Shown: positions 7,682 through 13,937, numbered from the stretch's first letter. The stretch is 14,655 nt of DNA from Candidatus Woesearchaeota archaeon (GCA_030751755.1 JASMFO010000061.1:1-14655); one strand, 5' to 3'. A program made the numbers and translations. The notes: generated from the letters alone by a model not told the origin.

Positions 7682-7752
7682 TCTACAAATAATAACCGAG
7701 AATATAGCACTTAAAGCAACCCTAGAAGCGCTCTTATTGAACTCGGGCTTAA
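7682..7752 (-). promoter_or_regulatory. Candidate 5' leader of rps13 operon mRNA
   Basis: If transcription starts about 25 bases after the TATA box, rps13 has a leader of about 70 bases. It contains CCGAG (minus strand, 7742-7746) and CTCGG (7696-7700) that can pair across 41 bases and bring the 3' half near the start codon. No Shine-Dalgarno is visible. A role in autoregulation by a ribosomal protein is conceivable but unproven. Confidence 0.35.
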
Positions 7753-7772
7753 GAAAGAGGAACTAGGTTTTG

Positions 7773-7780
7773 TTTATAAA
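7773..7780 (-). promoter_or_regulatory. TATA box of the rps13 operon
   Basis: TTTATAAA, a strong archaeal TATA box, preceded on the minus strand by the AAACC edge of a large inverted repeat where the BRE would lie. It is the only good box between the upstream gene and rps13. Confidence 0.6.
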
Positions 7781-7810
7781 GGTTTCTGAAAACACAGTTT
7801 TCAGAAGCCT
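7780..7810. repeat. Inverted repeat beside the ribosomal operon promoter
   Basis: Two perfect 10-base arms, TTCTGAAAAC (7784-7793) and GTTTTCAGAA (7797-7806), separated by ACA. After one non-matching position the arms continue for three more pairs (AGG/CCT), giving 13 of 14 matched positions. A second small dyad, AAAATC-TCC-GATTTT (7813-7827), adjoins it. It lies 44 bases after the end of the nucleotidyltransferase/HEPN gene and directly abuts the rps13 TATA box. It may act as a transcription end hairpin for the former or as an operator for the latter; no T-tract follows on the minus strand beyond three T. Confidence 0.75.
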
Positions 7811-7854
7811 AGAAAATCTCCGATTTTTTAATGTTTTCAATTTCTGCTGGTTTC

Positions 7855-9732
7855 TTAATAATTCACCAAAATCTCAACATCCTTTCCAAAGAAATCCTTA
7901 AGATTTTCAAATATTGGCTCCTTAATGAAAACTTTAGGAGGTATTTCAACTTTTGATAATGATTTTTCAAGCTCCTGCAAAGAGCTTTTTTGCGTTGTGC
8001 CTAAGCTTCCATCTTCTTTTATCCTTGCCTTGCTTATTTCCTTTTCCTCATGGTCTATATCATGTATTATAAAAGCCACATCACCCAACAAAATAACCTC
8101 CCCATATCTGTTGCCATGCTTTACTCTTATCTTTGTCCTTTCTAACTCTCTTCCACGTTTCCTCTGCAAATACTCAACCAAGAATTTTATAAATTCATTT
8201 GATGATTTCTTTACCTTCTCTACCTCTACTCTTGTAAGCTTCTTTTCATCGTAGTCTTTTTTTGCTTTAATTATCTCATTTAAAATCCTTAAAAACTTTG
8301 CGGGTATTTTTCCTTGGCTTATCATCTCATCTTCAAACACCTTTACAACTTCCTCGTCTTCAACCCTTTCAATGCCCTCTATTCTTAGAACATCCCTAAT
8401 TATAGTGACTATTGTTTCATAGACTTTCACCATATCTTGTTCTTCTTTTATCTTCTCTATCTGCGTAAATAATCTTTTTATTCTTTTGAGGTATTTATCG
8501 CTTTCATTTAAGAACTCATCAATTTCTTTTCCTGTTATTTCTTTCTTTTCTCCGTGCTCAATCATTTTTCTTGTTTCTATAACTTTTTCCAAGATTTTTA
8601 CAAACTTGTCTTCTAGCAATTTTTCTTTCTGCACGAAAATTTCTCTCATTAGAGTAGCAGTTTCTTTTGGAGCTGGTGGTGGAACACCATGCAGCATTAA
8701 AGCAGCTTGGGAAGGTGTTAAAATTGCATAATAAATATCCTCCATGCCTATATCCTTAAGCTTTAACCCAACCCTTTTCAGCATTTGTTCGCCAGAACCC
8801 ATAAACATGTCAATAGCTTCTGCACTAGGCTTTATCTTTCCCATTCTGAGCAGCTGCTTCCACGCCATGAAAATTCCCCTATCATAGAAAGGCACACCAT
8901 CCCTAAGCAAAGTAAAGATTATTGGGTTGGCTTCCCTTAGGCTGTCCCAGAAATCTGTCAGAATATAAACTTGGATGTTGAGCTTGTTTTTTATTCCTGT
9001 TAGCTCACCAGCCTCAATGCCCATTCCAATTATAATAGCCCTTAACTTATCTTTTAGCTCTGCCCTAGTCATCTTTTTAACATCAGTATCATCAATAACT
9101 ATCCAGACATCAATGTCAGATGTTGGAGTTGCACGACCTTGTACTAAAGAACCGGCGAGGACATGGCTTACAATGTATTTTTCAAATTTCTTAAGAACCA
9201 TGGTCTTGTGGACTTCCGCAATCTTTATTGCAGCAAGCATGCCCCTATCAAAAATTGGAACAGATAAAGCAATCAATTGCAGCATCTCGTATTTACCATC
9301 ATAGCAATTCTGCCATAGTTCGGATAAAATTACAGCCTGGGGTGTTAAATTTTTATCAATTTCCTGCGCAATATTATTCATTATAACTGTCAATTTATCT
9401 TTTAACTCAAACTTGGACATCTTTTTGCTGTCAGAATCATCCACTAGAACAAGGACATTTATCTTATCTTTATCTACTGGCTTTTGTTCCGTCGATTTTT
9501 GATCGTTAGGTTTTGGCTGGGGTAATAACGCAATCCCCACAATATACTTGTCAAATTTACCCAGGACTCTTTTCTGGAATTTCTCTAGTTTTGTCTTTAT
9601 TGATTTTAATTTTTCCTGCACATCTTTAGGCAACTTGTCAAGTGCTTTTCCCTGCAAAGCAGCAGGATTGCCCTTCATGCTTGCATTTTCTGCAGGATTT
9701 TTCTTTTCGTCTCTTTTAGTTTTTTTGACCAT
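7855..9732 (-). CDS. Fused nucleotidyltransferase-HEPN-like multidomain protein
   Basis: A 625-residue protein of no known specific function. Residues 1-55 are Lys-rich. Residues 55-180 and 182-300 align as a tandem repeat (KFDKYIV/KFEKYIV, MSKFELKDKL/MTRAELKDKL, PIFDRGM/PFYDRGI). The second copy has the nucleotidyltransferase motif GS-x10-DxD (Gly194-Ser195, Asp206, Asp208); the first has lost it. Residues 301-425 resemble a HEPN (UPF0332-like) bundle: DIYYAI...AALMLHGV, then an Rx4H motif (Arg388, His393). Residues 432-525 look like a second HEPN copy without Arg or His. Residues 526-625 form an unassigned alpha/beta domain. The ATG at 9732 is chosen because a TATA box lies 30 bases before it; the frame is open to 9840. 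Fold-level assignment is by eye. Separate MNT and HEPN proteins form toxin-antitoxin pairs; whether this fusion does is unknown. Confidence 0.8.
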   Translation of the reverse strand: MVKKTKRDEKKNPAENASMKGNPAALQGKALDKLPKDVQEKLKSIKTKLEKFQKRVLGKFDKYIVGIALLPQPKPNDQKSTEQKPVDKDKINVLVLVDDSDSKKMSKFELKDKLTVIMNNIAQEIDKNLTPQAVILSELWQNCYDGKYEMLQLIALSVPIFDRGMLAAIKIAEVHKTMVLKKFEKYIVSHVLAGSLVQGRATPTSDIDVWIVIDDTDVKKMTRAELKDKLRAIIIGMGIEAGELTGIKNKLNIQVYILTDFWDSLREANPIIFTLLRDGVPFYDRGIFMAWKQLLRMGKIKPSAEAIDMFMGSGEQMLKRVGLKLKDIGMEDIYYAILTPSQAALMLHGVPPPAPKETATLMREIFVQKEKLLEDKFVKILEKVIETRKMIEHGEKKEITGKEIDEFLNESDKYLKRIKRLFTQIEKIKEEQDMVKVYETIVTIIRDVLRIEGIERVEDEEVVKVFEDEMISQGKIPAKFLRILNEIIKAKKDYDEKKLTRVEVEKVKKSSNEFIKFLVEYLQRKRGRELERTKIRVKHGNRYGEVILLGDVAFIIHDIDHEEKEISKARIKEDGSLGTTQKSSLQELEKSLSKVEIPPKVFIKEPIFENLKDFFGKDVEILVNY

Positions 9733-9757
9733 AATCCAGTGTTTTGTATTTGTTTGA

Positions 9758-9766
9758 TTATATAAA
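9758..9766 (-). promoter_or_regulatory. TATA box of nucleotidyltransferase-HEPN gene
   Basis: Minus strand TTTATATAA, centred 30 bases before the ATG at 9732. It supports a leaderless transcript from that ATG and argues against the longer open frame, since a start at 9840 would put the promoter inside the coding region. Confidence 0.6.
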
Positions 9767-9841
9767 GGTTTTGAAATTTGAAAATCAAAGATACTTAAAA
9801 AATTCAAAAGATTTTCGTTGGATTTATGGTAAAGCAACAAA

Positions 9842-9853
9842 GAAAAAATAATT
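9842..9853 (-). terminator. T-tract after the DNA ligase gene
   Basis: Six T follow the ligase stop codon within a dozen bases on the minus strand (TATTTTTTC), and another six-T run lies at about 9796-9802. These are typical archaeal termination signals and agree with a separate promoter for the next gene. Confidence 0.45.
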
Positions 9854-11608
9854 TTATTTTTTTTGCTTATTATATAAACTTTCTACTATCTTTAAAGTAG
9901 AGATGTCTTTAGGTCCTCGATCCTCACGGAGACATATCACCCGAGGAAAGCGGAGCGCATAACTGCTGCTATAGGTAGGGCTCTTTTGTATTTCTTCATA
10001 TGCAACCTCAATTACAATCTTGGGTTTAATAACAACCTCTTTTCCTTCTTCTTTCTTTATTAGTGGCTTTAGCAAGTCTGTCATCTCTGCAAAACTTAAG
10101 CCCTCTTCTTTCTTTTCCTTGAGGCCTGTACTTGCCTTTCCGATTTCAAGGAAATTGTTATTTTCATCTATGCATGCAAGTGTATAGCTGCTAAGCCATT
10201 TTGAACGCTTGCCCTCCCCCCATTCTGCATTTACAACAACTAGATCAAGATTTTCTTTTGTTTCTTTTAGCTTTACCATAAATCCAACTCTGCCACCGGG
10301 CTTGTAGGAGACATCAAGCTTTTTAATCATTAAACCCTCATTCCCTGAATTAATAGCCTCTTTGTAAAATTTCTCAACCTCTTTTTTATCTGCAGTTACA
10401 ATGCTCTTTGCAACCCCAATTTTTTTTGGGACATACTCAACTATTTTTTTTATTATTTTTTTCCTTTCCTCAAAAGGTTCATTGATAATGCTTTTGCCTT
10501 TGTAGTTTATTATATCAAAAACATTGACTTCAACTGGCATTTCTTCTGACATCTTTTCAATGTCATATTTTCGTTTTATTCTCTGAGAAATATTCTGGAA
10601 AGGCAGATATTTTCCAGTTTTTTTATTGTAACCAACTGCCTCAGAATCAAGTATGACTTTTCTTTCATGGATATATTTTTTTATATAATCAACAACTTCG
10701 GGAAACTGCTTGGTGATGTTTTCCAATCTTCTTGTGAATATTTTTACATCATTGTTGTTTTTGTGTATCTGCATTCTCATGCCATCATACTTAAACTCAA
10801 ATTCCGCTGGCTTCCCACATCTTTCAAATCCTTCATCAATATTATCAACCTTCAACGCAAGCATTACTTTCAGTGGAACACCAATCTGCATTTCTAGTTC
10901 ATCAAACCCTTTAAGCCCCTTCTTTTTTGCTGCTTCAGCTACCGGAGCAAAATCATTTGTAATGTCATATGCACGCTGTACAGCATCAACATATTCATTA
11001 TATTTTTCTCTGTCTTCAATATCAATTTTATTTTCTTCTTTGACATACTTTACCTTTAGTTTATCGCCAAAAAAAGACCATACGATAGAATCTCTAATAC
11101 TTCCTTCTCCAACTCCTATGCGCATATCATTAAGGATTGTCCTTACTATGTATTTAGCTTCATTTGGCTTTGCTGATGTTAACAGTTCTGCAACTAATTG
11201 TATCTTTTTGTCAACAGAACCAATACCTTCAATTGTGACAAGTTTTCTTAAGTTGTTAAGAATTTTCTTGACTGTAAGCTCATGGGAGCCCAATGTAGAC
11301 TGCTTTTTTTCCCTGATTAGATTATACGAAACAGTTCCTAGATCTCCCGTTTTTTTCCATTCCTTATTTATTCTGTCTTTTGTATCACCAGATGCAACGT
11401 TTATTGCTTTAAGCATCATCTTTGATGCCATTCCAATTTCCCTCTCATCCCATCTCGGAAAAACCCTGCCTTCCAGCAGCAAAATCGTATTTCCCAAATC
11501 ATCCAGACTCACATCCTTAAGAAACTCAGAAATAATATGCGTATGCTCCAATCTCTTTGTTGTAGCTTCCAGTTCCACATACACTTCAACAAGCTCCGAG
11601 TAATGCAT
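9854..11608 (-). CDS. lig: ATP-dependent DNA ligase
   Basis: A 584-residue archaeal/eukaryotic ligase I-type enzyme that seals nicks during replication and repair. An N-terminal helical DNA-binding domain (start MHYSELVEVYVELEATTKRLE) precedes the adenylation domain. Motif I is EFKYDGMR with nucleophile Lys273; motif III is LDSEAVGYN (320-328); motif IIIa VFDIINY (363-369); motif IV EGLMIKK (424-430); motif V MVKLK (444-448). The OB-fold domain follows, with ALRFPRV near the end. All catalytic motifs are intact and the length is normal (about 550-600). The start at 11608 has a TATA box about 27 bases upstream. It is divergent from the nitroreductase. Confidence 0.97.
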   Translation of the reverse strand: MHYSELVEVYVELEATTKRLEHTHIISEFLKDVSLDDLGNTILLLEGRVFPRWDEREIGMASKMMLKAINVASGDTKDRINKEWKKTGDLGTVSYNLIREKKQSTLGSHELTVKKILNNLRKLVTIEGIGSVDKKIQLVAELLTSAKPNEAKYIVRTILNDMRIGVGEGSIRDSIVWSFFGDKLKVKYVKEENKIDIEDREKYNEYVDAVQRAYDITNDFAPVAEAAKKKGLKGFDELEMQIGVPLKVMLALKVDNIDEGFERCGKPAEFEFKYDGMRMQIHKNNNDVKIFTRRLENITKQFPEVVDYIKKYIHERKVILDSEAVGYNKKTGKYLPFQNISQRIKRKYDIEKMSEEMPVEVNVFDIINYKGKSIINEPFEERKKIIKKIVEYVPKKIGVAKSIVTADKKEVEKFYKEAINSGNEGLMIKKLDVSYKPGGRVGFMVKLKETKENLDLVVVNAEWGEGKRSKWLSSYTLACIDENNNFLEIGKASTGLKEKKEEGLSFAEMTDLLKPLIKKEEGKEVVIKPKIVIEVAYEEIQKSPTYSSSYALRFPRVICLREDRGPKDISTLKIVESLYNKQKK

Positions 11609-11630
11609 ATTAAATTATAAAATTAAGAAG

Positions 11631-11638
11631 TTTAAAAA
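11631..11638 (-). promoter_or_regulatory. TATA box of DNA ligase
   Basis: Minus strand TTTTTAAA centred about 27 bases before the ligase ATG, consistent with leaderless transcription. The 99-base gap to the divergent nitroreductase holds both promoters. Confidence 0.5.
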
Positions 11639-11676
11639 TATATCTATACAAATAAATCTTGTAACAAAACAATAAA

Positions 11677-11684
11677 TTTATTAA
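11677..11684 (+). promoter_or_regulatory. TATA-like box of nitroreductase
   Basis: Plus strand TTTATTAA, centred 28 bases before the ATG at 11708. It favours that start over the in-frame ATG at 11684, which overlaps the box. Confidence 0.45.
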
Positions 11685-11707
11685 TGATAAACTTAAGAAT
11701 ATATAGC

Positions 11708-12370
11708 ATGGAAGTATTTGATGCTATAAGATCAAGAAGGAGCGTTAGGAAATACAAAGATAAGCAGGTTCCATGGGACAACATAGTCACTATAATGCAA
11801 GCAGGTAAATACGCGCCTAGTGCAGGTAACTTGCAGAACTGGAAATTTATTTATGTTAAAACTGATGCGAAAAGACAGGCTATTGCAAAAGCTTGCTTAG
11901 GCCAGGATTGGATGGAACCTGCGCCTGTTTTTATTGTTGTTGTTGCTGAACCTGAAAAAGCAGAAAGATATTATGGAACTCGTGGAGCAAGATTGTATAC
12001 TACACAGGGTTGTGCAGCCGCTATCCAGAATATGCTGCTTACAGCCCATAGCCTAGGTTTAGGAACATGCTGGATAGGAGCTTTTGATGAGGATGAAATA
12101 TGGAGAATTTTAAATCTGCCAGAAGAAAAATCAGTACAGGCTGTAATAACCATAGGATATGCTGATGAAACTCCAGAACCACCACCAAAATACAGGATAG
12201 AGCATATGGCATTTGCAGAAAAATGGTGGGGTCGTGTAGAATCACCAAAATCCCATCTGGGGTGGTGGAGCCTATACAACCAAAAGATGGTACATGAAGG
12301 CAAGAAGCTGCTAAAAAAGACAGGAAAGAAAGTTAAAGAGCACGTTAAGAAAAAGTTGAAGAAGAAATAA
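11708..12370 (+). CDS. Nitroreductase family FMN-dependent oxidoreductase
   Basis: A 220-residue member of the nitroreductase/FMN-reductase family. The N-terminal MEVFDAIRSRRSVRKY segment (FMN phosphate-binding arginines at 8-14), APSAGNLQNWKF (36-47) and GCAAAIQNMLLTAHSLGLGTCWIG (101-124) are the family FMN-binding and dimer elements. The substrate cannot be read from sequence; family members reduce nitro compounds, quinones, flavins or dehalogenate substrates with NAD(P)H. Residues 198-220 form a very Lys-rich tail (EGKKLLKKTGKKVKEHVKKK) that is not part of the fold. I chose ATG 11708 over 11684 because family members begin at this motif and a TATA-like box lies 28 bases before it. It is the only complete plus-strand gene in the window. 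Confidence 0.93.
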   Translation: MEVFDAIRSRRSVRKYKDKQVPWDNIVTIMQAGKYAPSAGNLQNWKFIYVKTDAKRQAIAKACLGQDWMEPAPVFIVVVAEPEKAERYYGTRGARLYTTQGCAAAIQNMLLTAHSLGLGTCWIGAFDEDEIWRILNLPEEKSVQAVITIGYADETPEPPPKYRIEHMAFAEKWWGRVESPKSHLGWWSLYNQKMVHEGKKLLKKTGKKVKEHVKKKLKKK

Positions 12371-12418
12371 TTATTATCCAGATATATAATTCTTTGAATT
12401 TAAACCATTAATTCTATC

Positions 12419-12424
12419 TTTTTT
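12419..12424 (+). terminator. T-tract terminator of nitroreductase
   Basis: Six T on the plus strand, 49 bases after the nitroreductase stop, followed directly by the A-rich run that is the T-tract of the opposing ftsZ transcript. Together they form a two-way end between convergent genes. Confidence 0.5.
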
Positions 12425-12425
12425 C

Positions 12426-12456
12426 AAAAAAAATAAAAAATCCCTCTTGCGAGGGA
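12426..12456 (-). terminator. Distal GCAA hairpin with T-tract after ftsZ
   Basis: On the minus strand TCCCTC-GCAA-GAGGGA (12441-12456) folds into a perfect 6-pair stem with a GNRA tetraloop, followed by six T, an A and eight T. This has the form of a bacterial intrinsic terminator. It would end any ftsZ transcript that passes the first hairpin. Confidence 0.65.
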
Positions 12457-12460
12457 CCAA

Positions 12461-12512
12461 ATGCCTCCATACTTAAAAACGTTGGGGGTGGTTTTCTTAG
12501 AAATGGAGGCAT
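12461..12512 (-). ncRNA. Candidate structured RNA element, long hairpin after ftsZ
   Basis: Perfect 10-base arms ATGCCTCCAT and ATGGAGGCAT (12461-12470 and 12503-12512) enclose 32 bases that can pair further (AAAAC with GTTTT plus a G-U and two outer pairs), leaving a C-rich apical loop CACCCCCAAC on the minus strand. It lies between two GCAA-loop hairpins. It could be part of the ftsZ 3' untranslated region or a small RNA; I see no separate promoter. Confidence 0.45.
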
Positions 12513-12514
12513 AG

Positions 12515-12539
12515 AAAAAAACATCCTATTGCTAGGATG
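12515..12539 (-). terminator. Proximal GCAA hairpin with T-tract after ftsZ
   Basis: On the minus strand CATCCTA-GCAA-TAGGATG (12522-12539) forms a perfect 7-pair stem with a GCAA tetraloop and is followed at once by seven T. It begins 23 bases after the ftsZ stop and is the likely main transcription end. Confidence 0.65.
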
Positions 12540-12562
12540 CCACCACAAAGACTAAAGGGTGA

Positions 12563-13639
12563 TCATTCTTCTAGGATTTCTATGCCAAGCTCTTCGCTTA
12601 TTTGCTCAACCTCCGGACTTGGTTTAAGCATACTTTGTTTGCCTAAAATCCATGAGCTTTTTACTCCCGTTACTATGGTCATTACAGTAAGCTTTCCTTC
12701 CATATTCTCTGCAACTCTAGCTCCCCAGATGACATTTGCATCTACATCTAAACTTTCTGTAACTAGCTCTCCTACTTTGCTTATCTCATCTAATGTCATA
12801 TCTGGGCCACCAATTACATGGATTAAAGCTCCTGTTGCTCCCTTGTAATTAATATCTAAAAGAGGGTTTTGCAAAGCTCCCTTTACTGCTTCATCTACTC
12901 TGTTTGTTGTGTCTGAAGCTCCAACACCAATAGCTGCAACACCACCATTTTTCATTATCGCTCTTACATCTGCATAATCCAGGTTAACTAGACTTGGCAC
13001 TGCAATAGTTTCCACAATACCTTTTATCATTGTTGCAATAAGCTCATTAGCAACTGCAAAAGCCTGCTGTATAGGTAAATTACCAGCAATTTTGACTAAT
13101 CTATTGTTGTCTATTACTATTACAGTATCAGAAACATCCCTTAGCTGTTCTAAACCAAACTCAGCTTTATCTACTCTTGCCCTTTCAATTTTAAATGGCA
13201 TGGTAACTGTTCCAATAACAATTGCACCTGTATCTCTAGCTACTTGGGCAACTATTGGAGCTCCTCCTGTACCTGTACCGCCGCCCATTCCAGCGCATAC
13301 AAAAACCATATCACTTTCTTTTAGGCATTGTTTAACTTCTTGCAGACTTTCTTTTGCAGATTCTGCTCCTTTTTCTGGAAATCCTCCGCAGCCTAGACCT
13401 CTTGTTACGCCTTTTCCCAGCAAAAATTTCATGTCTGCATTTATTATATTCAAATGCTGCTGATCTGTGTTGCAGGCTATAATCTCAGCACCTTTAACGC
13501 CTTTATTATAGAGCCAACCAACCATATTGTTGCCAGCTCCTCCTACACCCATTACTCTTATCTTTGCTTGTCCTACAGCTACACCCTCAACTTTATTTTC
13601 TTGGCTACTTTTTATTGCATTTTCAACCAAAAAATCCAT
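12563..13639 (-). CDS. ftsZ: Cell division protein FtsZ
   Basis: A 358-residue tubulin-fold GTPase that assembles the division ring. GTP-binding elements are GVGGAGNN (31-38), the tubulin signature GGGTGTG (119-125) and NNR (178-180); the T7 catalytic loop NLDYADV (219-225) carries Asp221 and Asp224 needed for GTP hydrolysis in the polymer. The C-terminal half (LDINYKGATGALIHVIGGPD..., ANVIWGARV..., VMTIVTGVKS) is complete. Only about 30 residues follow the fold, ending in an acidic EEL-I-ILEE tail that could anchor partners. Archaea often have two paralogues; which one this is cannot be settled by eye. A Shine-Dalgarno-like AAGGGGTG precedes the start, and three hairpins with T-tracts follow the stop. 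Confidence 0.97.
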   Translation of the reverse strand: MDFLVENAIKSSQENKVEGVAVGQAKIRVMGVGGAGNNMVGWLYNKGVKGAEIIACNTDQQHLNIINADMKFLLGKGVTRGLGCGGFPEKGAESAKESLQEVKQCLKESDMVFVCAGMGGGTGTGGAPIVAQVARDTGAIVIGTVTMPFKIERARVDKAEFGLEQLRDVSDTVIVIDNNRLVKIAGNLPIQQAFAVANELIATMIKGIVETIAVPSLVNLDYADVRAIMKNGGVAAIGVGASDTTNRVDEAVKGALQNPLLDINYKGATGALIHVIGGPDMTLDEISKVGELVTESLDVDANVIWGARVAENMEGKLTVMTIVTGVKSSWILGKQSMLKPSPEVEQISEELGIEILEE

Positions 13640-13644
13640 TTTTA

Positions 13645-13652
13645 CACCCCTT
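13645..13652 (-). promoter_or_regulatory. Shine-Dalgarno-like sequence of ftsZ
   Basis: Minus strand AAGGGGTG, five bases before the ftsZ ATG; GGTG matches the 16S rRNA tail. A TATA-like TTTTTAAAATATA stretch (complement of the minus strand) lies at about 13664-13678, too close for the Shine-Dalgarno to be fully transcribed if used with usual spacing, so the real promoter may be further upstream. Confidence 0.5.
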
Positions 13653-13750
13653 GTTATATTTGTGGTTTTTAAAATATACTTTTCAATACAAATATCAGAG
13701 TACCAAAATATTTATATTGAACTTACGTATATTCTATCCTGTAGAAAAAA

Positions 13751-13767
13751 GTTGTTTGCGCCAACAA
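13751..13767. repeat. CGCCAA dyad, copy 1 (divergent)
   Basis: Short dyad with GTTG/CAAC or, alternatively, TTGTT/AACAA arms around GCGCC, containing the shared CGCCAA word at 13759-13764. Less regular than copies 2 and 3. It lies about 112 bases upstream of the ftsZ start. Confidence 0.45.
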
Positions 13768-13833
13768 ATAGCTTTTTTATAAAGATTTAAGTACTAAATA
13801 TCGATTTTAAACCAAAAAAACACCAATAAACAC

Positions 13834-13853
13834 GCTTTTTCGCCAAAAAAAGC
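13834..13853. repeat. CGCCAA dyad, copy 2
   Basis: GCTTTTT and AAAAAGC arms (7 pairs) enclose the loop CGCCAA at 13841-13846. Its CGCC lies exactly 30 bases before that of copy 3, with the same T-run/CGCC/A-run layout. Confidence 0.7.
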
Positions 13854-13862
13854 TGTTTAACC

Positions 13863-13884
13863 GAGTTTTTCGCCAAAAAAACTC
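13863..13884. repeat. CGCCAA dyad, copy 3
   Basis: GAGTTTTT and AAAAACTC arms (8 pairs) enclose CGCCAA at 13871-13876. The core TTTTTCGCCAAAAAAA is identical to copy 2, while the outer stem bases differ but remain complementary, hinting that pairing or dyad symmetry is conserved. Confidence 0.7.
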
Positions 13885-13923
13885 AAAATGGTTTTTTCTT
13901 AATTATACTTATATACGCAAGAT

Positions 13924-13937
13924 AGTATTTAAATACT
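13924..13937. repeat. 14-base perfect palindrome
   Basis: AGTATTTAAATACT reads identically on both strands. It lies 86 bases upstream of dph5 and could be a protein binding site or, through its TATTTAAAT centre, a bidirectional TATA element. Confidence 0.5.

Noticed and set aside
7682..7760. Open frame of 26 codons running into rps13, and a possible tRNA in the same place
   Set aside because: The frame has no start codon after its in-frame TAG, and the sequence cannot form acceptor, anticodon and T arms of a tRNA.
9733..9840. 36-residue N-terminal extension of the nucleotidyltransferase-HEPN protein
   Set aside because: A good TATA box lies inside it, 30 bases before the ATG at 9732.
10710..11603. 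A long 297-codon plus-strand open frame opposite the DNA ligase
   Set aside because: The ligase on the other strand has every catalytic motif; the plus-strand translation is Ser/Phe/Leu-rich with no recognisable domain, typical of the complement of an AT-rich gene.
11684..11707. Upstream nitroreductase start at 11684
   Set aside because: Family proteins start at MEVFDAI-type sequence and the TATA-like box overlaps this earlier ATG.
13741..13890. CRISPR array or replication origin
   Set aside because: Only two near-identical copies and one loose one, with no spacer regularity; no ORB-like element or orc1/cdc6 gene is visible, so origin function is unsupported.
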